Source: Ornithomonoglobus_A sp045532455 | Lineage (GTDB): Bacteria; Bacillota; Clostridia; UBA1381 | Assembly: GCA_045532455.1 (NCBI GenBank) | Contig: JAZSFX010000012.1 | Coordinates: forward strand, 1-64,000 | Length of the DNA stretch: 64,000 nucleotides | Direction: 5' to 3' | Part shown: positions 35,015 to 44,329 of the stretch, in pieces | Layout: each line of letters begins with the position of its first letter | How positions within the stretch are numbered: position 1 is the stretch's first letter | Translations under genes and position numbers: made by a program | Notes under the pieces: model-generated | What the model was told of the DNA's origin: nothing | Database searches by the model: none | What the model saw: only the letters and a program-made list of their open reading frames with translations

Positions 35015-35302
35015 TCAGCATATTGTTTCTTCTTTAAAAACAAACACATTATCTTTAGAACGTGTAATGTATAAAAGTACATTTACACCATTAGCCGTTT
35101 TAATTGTTGTTATATATCCATTCTGAGTGGCACTGATGGGTGAATAATAAGCATTGGAATAATGTGAATTTACGTAGGAAGAAACTGCCTCATGCACACT
35201 TTTAAATCTTATTTTATTAAATATTCCCTTGCCCTCAATAGCACTGTAGGCAACTCCTGCCACCGCTGCCATAAGCATAATTGCATTTTTCTTCTTCATC
35301 AT
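35015..35302 (-). CDS. Small membrane-anchored protein of unknown function
   Basis: A 95-residue protein: a lysine-rich start, one hydrophobic segment (about 5-20, M-L-M-A-A-V-A-G-V-A-Y-S-A), then a soluble domain of about 70 residues with alternating polar strands. Not recognised. The start is one of several adjacent ATG codons; 35302 gives 6-nt spacing to AAAGGA. It is the last gene before the terminator and follows rsmI by 17 nt. Confidence 0.6.
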   Translation of the reverse strand: MMKKKNAIMLMAAVAGVAYSAIEGKGIFNKIRFKSVHEAVSSYVNSHYSNAYYSPISATQNGYITTIKTANGVNVLLYITRSKDNVFVFKEETIC

Positions 35303-35325
35303 AATCATTCCTTTCTCTTATACAA

Positions 35326-36165
35326 TTATATTTCGTGATATTCGCTGTATATATCGCGCTTTGATACGCCTCTGTCTGTTGCAACTTTCTTTATTGCCTC
35401 TTTTGAGGTTAAACCCTCGCTTATATATTTTTCGACGTGTTCACTAACACTCATTGTTTTCCATTCGTTTTTAGTGTCCCCATCCATCTCGGTTGCACCC
35501 TCAACAACAAGCACATACTCACCTCTTGGTGATTTTTCCTCATAAATTGCTATTGCACCGTTTATATCTGTACGTATAATCTCCTCATGAATTTTAGTAA
35601 GCTCACGCGCAAGAGCAATTCGTCTTTCCCCACCAAACACCTTCTGCATATCCATAAGTGTGTTTTTTAGCTTATGTGGTGCTTCGTAGAATATAAGTGT
35701 ACGTGTATCATTTTTCACCATCTCAAGATGCTCGGCTCTGTGTCTTTTATTAACAGACAAAAATCCCTCAAATGCATATCTCGAAGTTGAAAATCCCGAA
35801 AGAATAAGTGCGTTAATTCCTGCAACGGGTCCGGGAATAGAGGTAACCGTAATATCATTTTCAATGCACAGTTTAACCAGATCTTCGCCCGGGTCGGATA
35901 TTGCAGGAGTTCCTGCGTCTGACACCTGAACAACATTTTTACCCTCTTTTAAAAGACTTATTATATACTCGCCTTTTTCACGCTTATTATGCTCATGATA
36001 GCTTGTGAGTGGCTTTGATATATTAAAGTGGTTTAGAAGCTTCATTGTACGTCTTGTATCCTCTGCAGCTATAAGGTCTGCTTCTTTAAAGATTTCAAGA
36101 CAACGCGTGCTGATATCTCCAAGGTTTCCTATGGGTGTTGCACACAAATATAAAATTCCACTCAT
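35326..36165 (-). CDS. rsmI: 16S rRNA (cytidine1402-2'-O)-methyltransferase
   Basis: SAM-dependent tetrapyrrole-methylase-fold enzyme of 279 residues modifying C1402 in the ribosomal P site. The T-P-I-G-N-L-G-D start, the A-E-D-T-R block and S-D-A-G-T-P-A-I-S-D-P-G are diagnostic. It lies 18 nt behind the trmN6-like gene. Confidence 0.95.
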   Translation of the reverse strand: MSGILYLCATPIGNLGDISTRCLEIFKEADLIAAEDTRRTMKLLNHFNISKPLTSYHEHNKREKGEYIISLLKEGKNVVQVSDAGTPAISDPGEDLVKLCIENDITVTSIPGPVAGINALILSGFSTSRYAFEGFLSVNKRHRAEHLEMVKNDTRTLIFYEAPHKLKNTLMDMQKVFGGERRIALARELTKIHEEIIRTDINGAIAIYEEKSPRGEYVLVVEGATEMDGDTKNEWKTMSVSEHVEKYISEGLTSKEAIKKVATDRGVSKRDIYSEYHEI

Positions 36166-36183
36166 TTTGTCTGTTAACTCCTT

Positions 36184-36918
36184 TTACAATACGTCTCTAC
36201 CGTATATTCTGTCAATTTCTTTGCTATACTCTCCGTTTTCGCCATAGACATACAATGTAGGCAACATTTTTAGCTCTGCCCCACCGCATTTTATTGCTTC
36301 GATTAATACAAGATTCGGTTCTTTATTAATGTAAGGTGCTACAAATCTCATTTTCTTCGGCTCAAGCTTATATTGTCGCATTAATGAGATTATATCCGAA
36401 AGTCTCGATGGGCGGTGTATCATATAAAATCTACCCTTGACTTTTAAGAGTCCGGCACTTATCGAAATTACGTCTTCTAATGAACACATAAGCTCGTGGC
36501 GTGCTATTGAAAGTGTATCCTTTTCATTTATGACCGCGCCATTTATTTTCATATATGGCGGATTGCATGTTATTTTATCAAAACAGCATTTTCCGTATAT
36601 TGAAAACGCATCTTTTAAATCACCATGTGTTATTTTAATACGTTCGTCTAATTTGTTATACTCTACACTTCTTTTTGCTACGTTTGCCATTTCTTCTTGT
36701 ATTTCGATACCGCAAATTTCGGGTGTGGTAGTTTTAGCACTGAGAAGCAGTGGAATAATACCCGTACCCGTGCACAAATCAAGTGTACGTTTTGATGTAC
36801 TGTCTTTTGCAAAATCGGAAAGAAGAACGGCGTCAATACCAAATTTGAAACCGTTTTTCTTTTGTATAATCATAAGACCGTTCTGGAGGTCATCTAAAAT
36901 TTCATCATCTAAAATCAT
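36184..36918 (-). CDS. tRNA1(Val) adenine37-N6-methyltransferase family protein
   Basis: Class I methyltransferase of 244 residues. The SAM motif is D-L-C-T-G-T-G-I-I near residue 46 and the catalytic motif N-P-P-Y near 119, which with the N-terminal L-I-I-Q-x-x-x-G-F-K-F-G-x-D-A matches the TrmN6/YabB group. In Firmicutes a YabB-like gene usually sits before rsmI, as here. It starts 2 nt after the fabZ stop. Confidence 0.85.
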   Translation of the reverse strand: MILDDEILDDLQNGLMIIQKKNGFKFGIDAVLLSDFAKDSTSKRTLDLCTGTGIIPLLLSAKTTTPEICGIEIQEEMANVAKRSVEYNKLDERIKITHGDLKDAFSIYGKCCFDKITCNPPYMKINGAVINEKDTLSIARHELMCSLEDVISISAGLLKVKGRFYMIHRPSRLSDIISLMRQYKLEPKKMRFVAPYINKEPNLVLIEAIKCGGAELKMLPTLYVYGENGEYSKEIDRIYGRDVL

Positions 36919-36920
36919 AA

Positions 36921-37358
36921 TTATTTATCGATAACCGCAAAGCTTATTTCGCCCATGGCGGCAACTTGTCCGTCTACTGTTGCTTTAACGGTTGCTTTAC
37001 CCATACCATGACGGTATTGCAAAAGCTCTGCATTAAGTTCAAGAACATCACCTGGTATTACCTGACGTCTGAATTTGAAGTTATTTATACCTGTAAATAC
37101 ACCAATCTTGCCCTTGTTTTCTTCCATTCCCAAAAGCATAACTGCACCAACCTGAGCAAGTGCCTCTGTTATAAGTACACCCGGCATTATGGGTTTGCCC
37201 GGAAAATGTCCGTTAAAAAATTCCTCGTTTGCAGTTACGTTTTTTATACCCTTTATTCTTTTACCCTCTTCAAGCTCTGTAATCTTATCTACAAGTAAGA
37301 ATGGGTATCTGTGTGGTAGTATACTTTGTATTGTTGTTATATCCATTATAGTTTCCAT
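36921..37358 (-). CDS. fabZ: 3-hydroxyacyl-ACP dehydratase FabZ
   Basis: Hot-dog-fold dehydratase of 145 residues for fatty acid elongation. The L-P-H-R-Y-P-F-L-L-V-D start and the catalytic His and Glu in N-G-H-F-P-G-x-P-I-M-P-G-V-L-I-T-E-A-L are present. It stands apart from other fatty-acid genes, between RNA methyltransferase genes. Confidence 0.95.
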   Translation of the reverse strand: METIMDITTIQSILPHRYPFLLVDKITELEEGKRIKGIKNVTANEEFFNGHFPGKPIMPGVLITEALAQVGAVMLLGMEENKGKIGVFTGINNFKFRRQVIPGDVLELNAELLQYRHGMGKATVKATVDGQVAAMGEISFAVIDK

Positions 37359-37427
37359 GTTTTTCCCTCTCTGTTTAAGAATATTTTCTCTATACCGCCC
37401 AAAACAAAAGTAGTAATATGGGCAATT

Positions 37428-38291
37428 TTATTTGCACCATCTGCCGCTGATACCACAGGGTAACACTAACCCCGAGGCACTCATTGGCAAGCCGATTTCA
37501 TCGGCACTGACTTTTCCGCCGAATTTCTTTTTTAGGGTCATATTCAGAATATTTTTTAAAATTTCTGCACTAAGTCCCGTTGTGTATGAATTAATCAGGA
37601 AGAACAACGGTTTATCGGAAAGCACTTTAACGCAATCCTCAACCAGAGGAAACAGCTCGTCCTCTATCTTCCAGACTTCGCCCGACGGGCCTCTGCCATA
37701 TGACGGCGGGTCCATTATTATTGCATCATATTTATTTTGGCGTCTTATTTCGCGTGCAACAAATTTTTTAACATCGTCAACAATATATCTCACACTTCTG
37801 TCGGCAAGGCCTGATGACACAACATTTTCCTTTGCCCATGTAACCATACCCTTTGATGCATCAACATGACAAACTGACGCGCCAGCCGCGAGTGCGGCAA
37901 CAGTTGCACCGCCTGTATATGCAAAAAGGTTAAGAACTTTTATTTCTCTATTGGCATTTTCTATAAGCTCACTAAACCAATCCCAATTGACTGCTTGTTC
38001 AGGAAATAGTCCCGTATGTTTAAATCCCATTGGCTTTATATTAAAGGTGAGATTTCGGTAGTTAACGGTCCATCTTTCAGGCAGTTTATTAAAATACTCC
38101 CAATGTCCCCCGCCCTTGTCGGAGCGATGATACCATGCGTCTGTTTTTCCCCAAAGGTTCTTTTCAGACTTTACACTCCACACTGCCTGAGGGTCGGGTC
38201 TGCGCAAGAGGTATTTACCCCAATACTCAAGTTTTTCACCATCAGCACTGTCTATAAGCTTATAGTCTGTCCATTTATCAGCTAAAAACAT
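37428..38291 (-). CDS. Class I SAM-dependent RNA methyltransferase (RlmI/RlmK-like)
   Basis: A 287-residue methyltransferase. It has the N-L-F-A-Y-T-G-G-A-T SAM motif near 142 and M-D-P-P-S-Y-G-R-G near 196, as in large-subunit rRNA cytosine/guanine methyltransferases, but without the N-terminal PUA domain of RlmI. The RNA target is uncertain. It lies 23 nt behind the SulP gene. Confidence 0.8.
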   Translation of the reverse strand: MFLADKWTDYKLIDSADGEKLEYWGKYLLRRPDPQAVWSVKSEKNLWGKTDAWYHRSDKGGGHWEYFNKLPERWTVNYRNLTFNIKPMGFKHTGLFPEQAVNWDWFSELIENANREIKVLNLFAYTGGATVAALAAGASVCHVDASKGMVTWAKENVVSSGLADRSVRYIVDDVKKFVAREIRRQNKYDAIIMDPPSYGRGPSGEVWKIEDELFPLVEDCVKVLSDKPLFFLINSYTTGLSAEILKNILNMTLKKKFGGKVSADEIGLPMSASGLVLPCGISGRWCK

Positions 38292-38314
38292 TTAAATTTT
38301 GTTCCTTTCGTTAT

Positions 38315-39574
38315 TTATGTTGTCTTTTTGAATCTGCGTCGCTTTATATAAAATATGTACTCCACAATTAAACCTATTGCGATAGCAACAACAAGGTCAA
38401 ATACAACTGTCAGTATAAATGTGAGCACCAAGACAATAATATCACTCTTTGGTGATTCTTTTACAATTGCCACGAACTGACGCCACTGACACATATTATA
38501 TGCAACACTTATTAATATTGCCGCAATAGTCGGCATTGGGATAAATGCCGCATATGGCATAAGTACAACAAGTACAAGCAATAGAACAACGGAATGCACT
38601 GCACCAGCGACCGGTGTTCTTCCGCCATTTTTTATATTTGCGGCAGTTCTTGCTATTGCTCCTGTAGCAGGGATACCTCCAAACAGTGCAGAGCCGACAT
38701 TTGCCATACCCTGTGCAATAAGCTCTGTGTTTGAACGGTGTCTTTTGTTTATCATACCGTCTGCAACAACGCACGACAAAAGTGATTCTATGCCTGCAAG
38801 TATTGCAATTATAAACGCGTCGGGAATTATTGCTATAATTGAGTCTATGCTAAAGCTTGGTAAATTCAACTTTGGTAGTGCACTGCTTACAGTATATAAA
38901 TCACCTATTGTATTTACTTCCATATTAAAGCCTTTTACCATTGCAATTCCTGCAAAAACTGCAATCAGTGATGCAGGTATTTTATCATAAATTTTTGGCC
39001 AGATAAAAAGTATTGCAAGACACACTGCCCCGACTATTATTGCAGAAGTGTTTATAGTTGATATGTTTGCAAAAAAACATTCCAACTTTTCGATTGTTTC
39101 GATTGGTTTTTCACCATTTAGATAGGCAACTCCAAAAAAGTCTTTAAGCTGACCTATTAGCAACGTTAGAGCAATACCCGAGGTAAAGCCTGTTGTTATG
39201 GTGAATGGTATAAACGAAATAAGGTTACCGAGCTTTAAAAAGCCCATTATTACAAGGAATATACCAGCTATTATTGTTGCAAGTGCAAGTCCCTCCATTC
39301 CGCTTTTTGCAACAACTCCTGCAACGATAGTCGCAAATGCTGCAGTAGGACCTGCAATCTGTACGTTACTACCGCCAAAAAGAGCAGTGATTAAGCCTGC
39401 TACAATTGCGGTAAATATACCCGCCTCGGGTGTTACTCCACTGGCAATAGCAAGCGCTATCGAAAGCGGAAGTGCAATTACTGCCACTATAATACCCGCT
39501 ACTAAGTCATTTACAAATTGCTTTGTACTATACTTTTTTAAATCGTCTATTATCATTGGTCTGAAAATTTTCAT
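38315..39574 (-). CDS. SulP family anion transporter without STAS domain
   Basis: Membrane protein of 419 residues with ten or more hydrophobic helices and the SulP signature near its start (A-L-P-L-S-I-A-L-A-I-A-S-G). It ends right after the last helix (Y-I-F-Y-I-K-R-R-R-F-K-K-T-T), whereas typical SulP proteins continue with a cytoplasmic STAS domain of about 100 residues. No STAS gene follows. Substrate could be sulfate, bicarbonate or a dicarboxylate. It lies 38 nt after ugd with no terminator in between. Confidence 0.85.
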   Translation of the reverse strand: MKIFRPMIIDDLKKYSTKQFVNDLVAGIIVAVIALPLSIALAIASGVTPEAGIFTAIVAGLITALFGGSNVQIAGPTAAFATIVAGVVAKSGMEGLALATIIAGIFLVIMGFLKLGNLISFIPFTITTGFTSGIALTLLIGQLKDFFGVAYLNGEKPIETIEKLECFFANISTINTSAIIVGAVCLAILFIWPKIYDKIPASLIAVFAGIAMVKGFNMEVNTIGDLYTVSSALPKLNLPSFSIDSIIAIIPDAFIIAILAGIESLLSCVVADGMINKRHRSNTELIAQGMANVGSALFGGIPATGAIARTAANIKNGGRTPVAGAVHSVVLLLVLVVLMPYAAFIPMPTIAAILISVAYNMCQWRQFVAIVKESPKSDIIVLVLTFILTVVFDLVVAIAIGLIVEYIFYIKRRRFKKTT

Positions 39575-39612
39575 ATGTATATTCCCCTTTATGTATGTAA
39601 TCTTAGTTGAAA

Positions 39613-40824
39613 TTAATCACAGCCAAAAATATCTCTTGTGTAAACTTTATCTTTTACATCATCTAATACTTTATCATATCTGTTAGCTATAATTGCATTA
39701 CTCATTTTCTTTAACTTATCCAGGTCATTTATAATGCGACTGCCATAAAACAAGCTTCCATCCTCCAATGTTGGTTCATAAATAACAACCGTAACACCCT
39801 TGGCTTTTATGCGCTTCATAATTCCCTGAATGGAGCTTTGACGGAAATTATCACTGTTCATCTTCATAGTTAATCGATAAACACCTACTACGCAATCATT
39901 CGCTTTCTTTTCGTCGAAATTTGCAATTTGCAATACATGCTCTGCAATAAAGTCTTTTCTTGTCCTGTTTGCATCAACAATAGCACCTATAATATTATTG
40001 GGTATGTTGTTAAAATTCGCCAAAAGTTGTTTTGTGTCTTTCGGCAGACAATAACCACCATATCCAAAGGACGGATTATTATAATGAGTACCAATTCTTG
40101 GGTCAAGTCCTACACCTTCTATTATCTGTCTGGAATCTAGACCTCGAACCTCAGCATAAGTATCCAATTCATTAAAATATGCTACACGTAGTGCAAGATA
40201 TGTATTGGCAAATAATTTTATTGCTTCTGCCTCTGTTAAATCTGTAATTAATTGATGAATATTTTCTTTTTTTGCCCCCTCTGCCATCAATTTAGAAAAA
40301 GTTTTTGCCCTTTCTAAAAGATATTCATTATCCTGTGGACATCCAACTACAATTCTCGAAGGATAAAGATTATCATATAGAGCTTTCCCCTCTCTTAAAA
40401 ATTCAGGCGAGAAAAGAATATTTTCATAGTTAAATCTTTCTTTAACAGTTTTAGTGTATCCAACAGGAACTGTGGACTTTATAATCATAGTTGCCGATTT
40501 ATTATATTTTAAAACTGTTTCTATAACACTCTCCACTGATGAAGTGTCAAAGTAATTTTTATTTTCATCATAATTTGTAGGTGTAGAAATTATAACAAAT
40601 TCCGCCTCACCATATGCTTTTTCTTCATCTGTGGTTGCTAATAAGTTCAGTTCTTTGGTTGATAGATATTCTTCTATTTCTGCGTCAACAATAGGTGATT
40701 TTTTGTTGTTAATCATGTCAACTTTTTGAGGTACTACATCCAATGCTATAACCTCATTATTTTGTGCCAAAAGCACCGCATTGGAAAGTCCTACATATCC
40801 AATACCTACTACTGTTATTTTCAT
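39613..40824 (-). CDS. ugd: UDP-glucose 6-dehydrogenase
   Basis: NAD-dependent enzyme of 403 residues making UDP-glucuronate for the polysaccharide. The Rossmann motif G-I-G-Y-V-G-L is at the start, and the catalytic Cys lies in G-G-Y-C-L-P-K-D-T. The closely related UDP-ManNAc dehydrogenase is a less likely reading. The ATG at 40824 has GGAGAAAAG upstream and overlaps the capG stop by 4 nt. Last gene of the polysaccharide locus. Confidence 0.9.
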   Translation of the reverse strand: MKITVVGIGYVGLSNAVLLAQNNEVIALDVVPQKVDMINNKKSPIVDAEIEEYLSTKELNLLATTDEEKAYGEAEFVIISTPTNYDENKNYFDTSSVESVIETVLKYNKSATMIIKSTVPVGYTKTVKERFNYENILFSPEFLREGKALYDNLYPSRIVVGCPQDNEYLLERAKTFSKLMAEGAKKENIHQLITDLTEAEAIKLFANTYLALRVAYFNELDTYAEVRGLDSRQIIEGVGLDPRIGTHYNNPSFGYGGYCLPKDTKQLLANFNNIPNNIIGAIVDANRTRKDFIAEHVLQIANFDEKKANDCVVGVYRLTMKMNSDNFRQSSIQGIMKRIKAKGVTVVIYEPTLEDGSLFYGSRIINDLDKLKKMSNAIIANRYDKVLDDVKDKVYTRDIFGCD

Positions 40825-41966
40825 ATTTCTTTTCTCCATACCATTTTATTTACAATGCCCGTATAACTCTGAATAATTTTTACTACTTTTGTTGATACGT
40901 TTTCGTCGGTGTAGTTTGGCACAGGTATACCCAAGTCGCCGTTGTTGTTCATTTCAACTGCAACATCAACAGCCTGCAAAACCTGGTCGGTTGTTATTCC
41001 AGCAAGAATAAAGTTACCTTTATCAAGAGCCTCAGGTCTTTCGGTGCTTGTTCTTATACAAATTGCAGGGATTGGGTTCCCTACCGAGAGGAAGAAACTG
41101 CTTTCCTCAGGCAGTGTACCGCTATCAGAAACAACCGCAAAGGCGTTCATCTGCAGATTATTGTAGTCGTGGAAGCCAAGCGGTTGATGCTGAATTACAC
41201 GCCTATCAAATTCAAAGCCACGTTCTTCTATAAACTTTTTACTTCTTGGATGACACGAATATAATATCGGCATATTATATTTTTGTGCCATAGCATTTAC
41301 CGCGTTCATAAGATTGAAGAAGTTTTCTTCGGTATCTATGTTTTCTTCACGGTGTGCAGAAAGTAAAATGTATTTTTCCTTTTCAAGACCAAGTCTTTTT
41401 AGAATATCGCTTGATTTTATTTTATCGAGATTATTATGTAAAACCTCAGCCATTGGTGAGCCTACAACATAAGTTCTTTCCTTTGCTACAGATGACGCGT
41501 TAAGATAACGTCTTGCATGCTCACTATAACACATATTTACATCGGATATAATGTCAACAATTCGTCTGTTTGTTTCCTCAGGCAAGCATTCATCAAAGCA
41601 ACGGTTACCTGCTTCCATATGGAAGATTGGAATATGCAAACGTTTTGCGCCTATTACCGAAAGGCACGAGTTTGTATCTCCTAAAACAAATACTGCATCT
41701 GGCTTTTCCTGTACCATAAGCTGATATGATTTTGCTATGATATTACCCATAGTTTCGCCCAAATCTTTTCCCACTGCATCAAGATAAAAATCAGGTGCAC
41801 GAAGTCCTAAATCATCAAAAAATACTTGATTTAGTGAGTAGTCATAATTTTGTCCTGTATGAACAAGTATTTGGTCGAAATATTTATCACACGCCTTTAT
41901 ACAAGCACTAAGACGTATTATTTCTGGGCGTGTCCCTATTATTGTCATAAGTTTTAGTTTACTCAT
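40821..41966 (-). CDS. capG: UDP-N-acetylglucosamine 2-epimerase family, CapG/FnlC type
   Basis: A 381-residue epimerase with the G-T-R-P-E-I-I start and the H-T-G-Q-N-Y-D-Y-S block. With capF directly upstream and capE in the same locus it fits CapG/WbjD/FnlC, which epimerises C2 to give UDP-N-acetyl-L-fucosamine, better than plain WecB. The pathway assignment rests on the three-gene context. Confidence 0.88.
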   Translation of the reverse strand: MSKLKLMTIIGTRPEIIRLSACIKACDKYFDQILVHTGQNYDYSLNQVFFDDLGLRAPDFYLDAVGKDLGETMGNIIAKSYQLMVQEKPDAVFVLGDTNSCLSVIGAKRLHIPIFHMEAGNRCFDECLPEETNRRIVDIISDVNMCYSEHARRYLNASSVAKERTYVVGSPMAEVLHNNLDKIKSSDILKRLGLEKEKYILLSAHREENIDTEENFFNLMNAVNAMAQKYNMPILYSCHPRSKKFIEERGFEFDRRVIQHQPLGFHDYNNLQMNAFAVVSDSGTLPEESSFFLSVGNPIPAICIRTSTERPEALDKGNFILAGITTDQVLQAVDVAVEMNNNGDLGIPVPNYTDENVSTKVVKIIQSYTGIVNKMVWRKEI

Positions 41967-41993
41967 TAATAACTATTCCTTTCGTAATAAATT

Positions 41994-43139
41994 TTAAACT
42001 TCCTCGTAGAATGTATCGGGTTTATCTGGATTAAAACACTCATTACACCACATAAAAGTAACTAAATCCTCCGTTTCGGACAGGTTTATTATATTGTGAG
42101 TATAACCAGGTATCATATCAATAACTGTTATTTCTTCACCACTGACCTCATAATTTGCAACTTCATCAGTTCCAATTTTTCTTAACTGAATAAGTCCCCT
42201 ACCGCTTACAACTACAAATTTTTCGTTTTTGGTGTTATGCCAATGTTGTCCTTTTGTGATTCCCGGTTTTGATATATTAACGCTGAATTGTCCGGCATTT
42301 GCAGTTCTTAGAATTTCTGTAAAACTGCCTCTGTCATCACAGTTCATATCCAGTTTGTATGCAAAGTCATTTATATCAAGATACGAAAGATATGTAGAAT
42401 ATAATTTTTTTGGAAATGAATTCTCACTCATATTTGGCACAAGTTTGGTTTTTCTGCTTTCCTTAAACTCATACAACATATCTGCAATTTCGCCAAGAGT
42501 TATTTTATGTTCTATTGGAACTTTGCAATATTCACCCTCAACTGTCGCCTCGCCTTTTATTGCACGGATAATTTCATCAACAACATCGTCTATGTATACA
42601 AGTGTCATCATATGACTTCTATCGTTTACAGTAATGGGTAAGTTATGTGCTATGTTATGGCAAAACGTTGCCACCGCACTGTTATAATTAGGTTTACACC
42701 ACTTGCCGAACACATTCGGGAAACGGTATACATATGTTTTAACACCGTTTGCTTTACCGTACTTAAATATCAGGTCCTCACCTGCTTTTTTTGATTTACC
42801 GTACGGATTATCAAGCGACGCCTGAATTGATGAGGTAATTAAAATTGGTGCTTTATTGTTACATTCCTTTAATTTTTCAAGTAAAACCGAGGTGAAACCA
42901 AAGTTTCCCTCCATAAATTCTTTTTCATCTTTTGGTCTGTTTACCCCTGCGAGATGACATACAAAATCACATTCTTTTGTATACTCATCGAGCATATGAG
43001 GTGGCGTATCCAGGTCATATTCAAAGATATTTGAAATATCCACCCCTCTTGTTTTATCCTTGCCATCTCTTACACATTTAAGCGTTTCTACAAGGTTTTT
43101 ACCAACAAAACCGTCTGCACCGGTTACTAATATATTCAT
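41994..43139 (-). CDS. capF: CapF-type bifunctional reductase/epimerase with cupin domain
   Basis: A 381-residue fusion of an SDR domain (about 1-245, G-A-D-G-F-V-G-K-N near the start) and a C-terminal cupin (about 250-381) with the metal His residues in G-Q-H-W-H-N-T. This is the layout of S. aureus CapF, which epimerises C3 and reduces C4 of the CapE product to UDP-N-acetyl-L-talosamine type sugar. 27 nt separate it from capG. Confidence 0.93.
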   Translation of the reverse strand: MNILVTGADGFVGKNLVETLKCVRDGKDKTRGVDISNIFEYDLDTPPHMLDEYTKECDFVCHLAGVNRPKDEKEFMEGNFGFTSVLLEKLKECNNKAPILITSSIQASLDNPYGKSKKAGEDLIFKYGKANGVKTYVYRFPNVFGKWCKPNYNSAVATFCHNIAHNLPITVNDRSHMMTLVYIDDVVDEIIRAIKGEATVEGEYCKVPIEHKITLGEIADMLYEFKESRKTKLVPNMSENSFPKKLYSTYLSYLDINDFAYKLDMNCDDRGSFTEILRTANAGQFSVNISKPGITKGQHWHNTKNEKFVVVSGRGLIQLRKIGTDEVANYEVSGEEITVIDMIPGYTHNIINLSETEDLVTFMWCNECFNPDKPDTFYEEV

Positions 43140-43150
43140 ATATTTTCCCC

Positions 43151-44329
43151 TTATAATCCTATGCTTTTCTTAAATTCTACAATTTGTTTTCCCATATCCA
43201 TATTGGCATTTTCAACATCGTTGGATATGTTTTTTATTAAATCGCGTCTTTTAAATACCGCTCTTATTGCACGATGGATACGACAGAAAAAAGTTAACCA
43301 TCTATGCTTTTTTAAAATTGGGTATCTGAACACCATTTGTTCGTACGGAGCAGATAATATTTCAACATACTTTTTGATTTTCGCAACACTCTTAGATGTT
43401 GTAATACCCGCATTTTGTGCAACCTCTGTAGCCATTGTCATCTCATGTGTGCCTACCCAACCGCTTTTTGCAACATAGTCTGCCATTTGCTTTATGGTAT
43501 GGCCTACATCACTTTTTCCCTCAAACCAATATGCGCACAATTCCAAAGCATTCTGGTTAAATTCATATAAATTGCATTTTATAAGAATTTCGTTTAATTT
43601 TTCTGTGTTTATTTTATCTTTATAGTGTCTATAAACTAGCCATTGGTCTAAAAATGCACGAATTCCAATACCGCTCAATTTCATATGTTTTGCAGTATGT
43701 GCAAGATTATATGCATAAAAATCCTCCAAAGACAACTCCATACAGTGCTTCGTACCAGATTTTACATTCAGGCGGTCTGTCATTTTATTACATTCTTCTT
43801 GCCACGGATTATTGCTTTGTATTAATACACGATGCAATTCCACCATAACGCATTTATCTATCACATATTCGTCATGGTCATCATTTTCGTCGCTATATGC
43901 TAAAATATCGTAACCAAGTTTTAACATAATTTCCTTTGCTTTTTGTGGCATCGCTTTGCCGATATATATATCAAAATCAGATGACTGACGCATATCCTCA
44001 CTGGGATATAGCCTGGCAATCTCCCTGCCTTTTAAGAGCAGATAATCAATTCCCTCATTTTCAAAAGTTATTTCTAATTCTTCAAGATAATACTGTTGTT
44101 TTGCCTGTACCATAAGAAGATGATTGTATATACTCCCCATTTCCTGTTGCTTAGATTCCGAAAACTTGTTACCAATCGTAAGGTACACAATATTTTCAAG
44201 CTTATGGAATTTACAAAACTCAAAGAAATCATTTTCATTTAATCCGTCAGGGAAATCAGGTGCATCAGTATTTGTTATTGCTGATTTTAAAACTTCAGTT
44301 AAATAACTTGTATATAACTCTAAATTCAT
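43151..44329 (-). CDS. NTP_transf_5-like putative nucleotidyltransferase
   Basis: A 392-residue protein with the L-L-L-K-G-R-E-I-A-R-L-Y and S-D-F-D-I-Y-I segments of uncharacterised NTP_transf_5 nucleotidyltransferases, the latter holding the D-x-D metal pair. The C-terminal half is helical. Such proteins are often found in polysaccharide loci, but their substrate is unknown to me. It starts right after the glycosyltransferase stop (1-nt contact) and is followed by capF, which argues for a function in the same pathway. Confidence 0.72.
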   Translation of the reverse strand: MNLELYTSYLTEVLKSAITNTDAPDFPDGLNENDFFEFCKFHKLENIVYLTIGNKFSESKQQEMGSIYNHLLMVQAKQQYYLEELEITFENEGIDYLLLKGREIARLYPSEDMRQSSDFDIYIGKAMPQKAKEIMLKLGYDILAYSDENDDHDEYVIDKCVMVELHRVLIQSNNPWQEECNKMTDRLNVKSGTKHCMELSLEDFYAYNLAHTAKHMKLSGIGIRAFLDQWLVYRHYKDKINTEKLNEILIKCNLYEFNQNALELCAYWFEGKSDVGHTIKQMADYVAKSGWVGTHEMTMATEVAQNAGITTSKSVAKIKKYVEILSAPYEQMVFRYPILKKHRWLTFFCRIHRAIRAVFKRRDLIKNISNDVENANMDMGKQIVEFKKSIGL

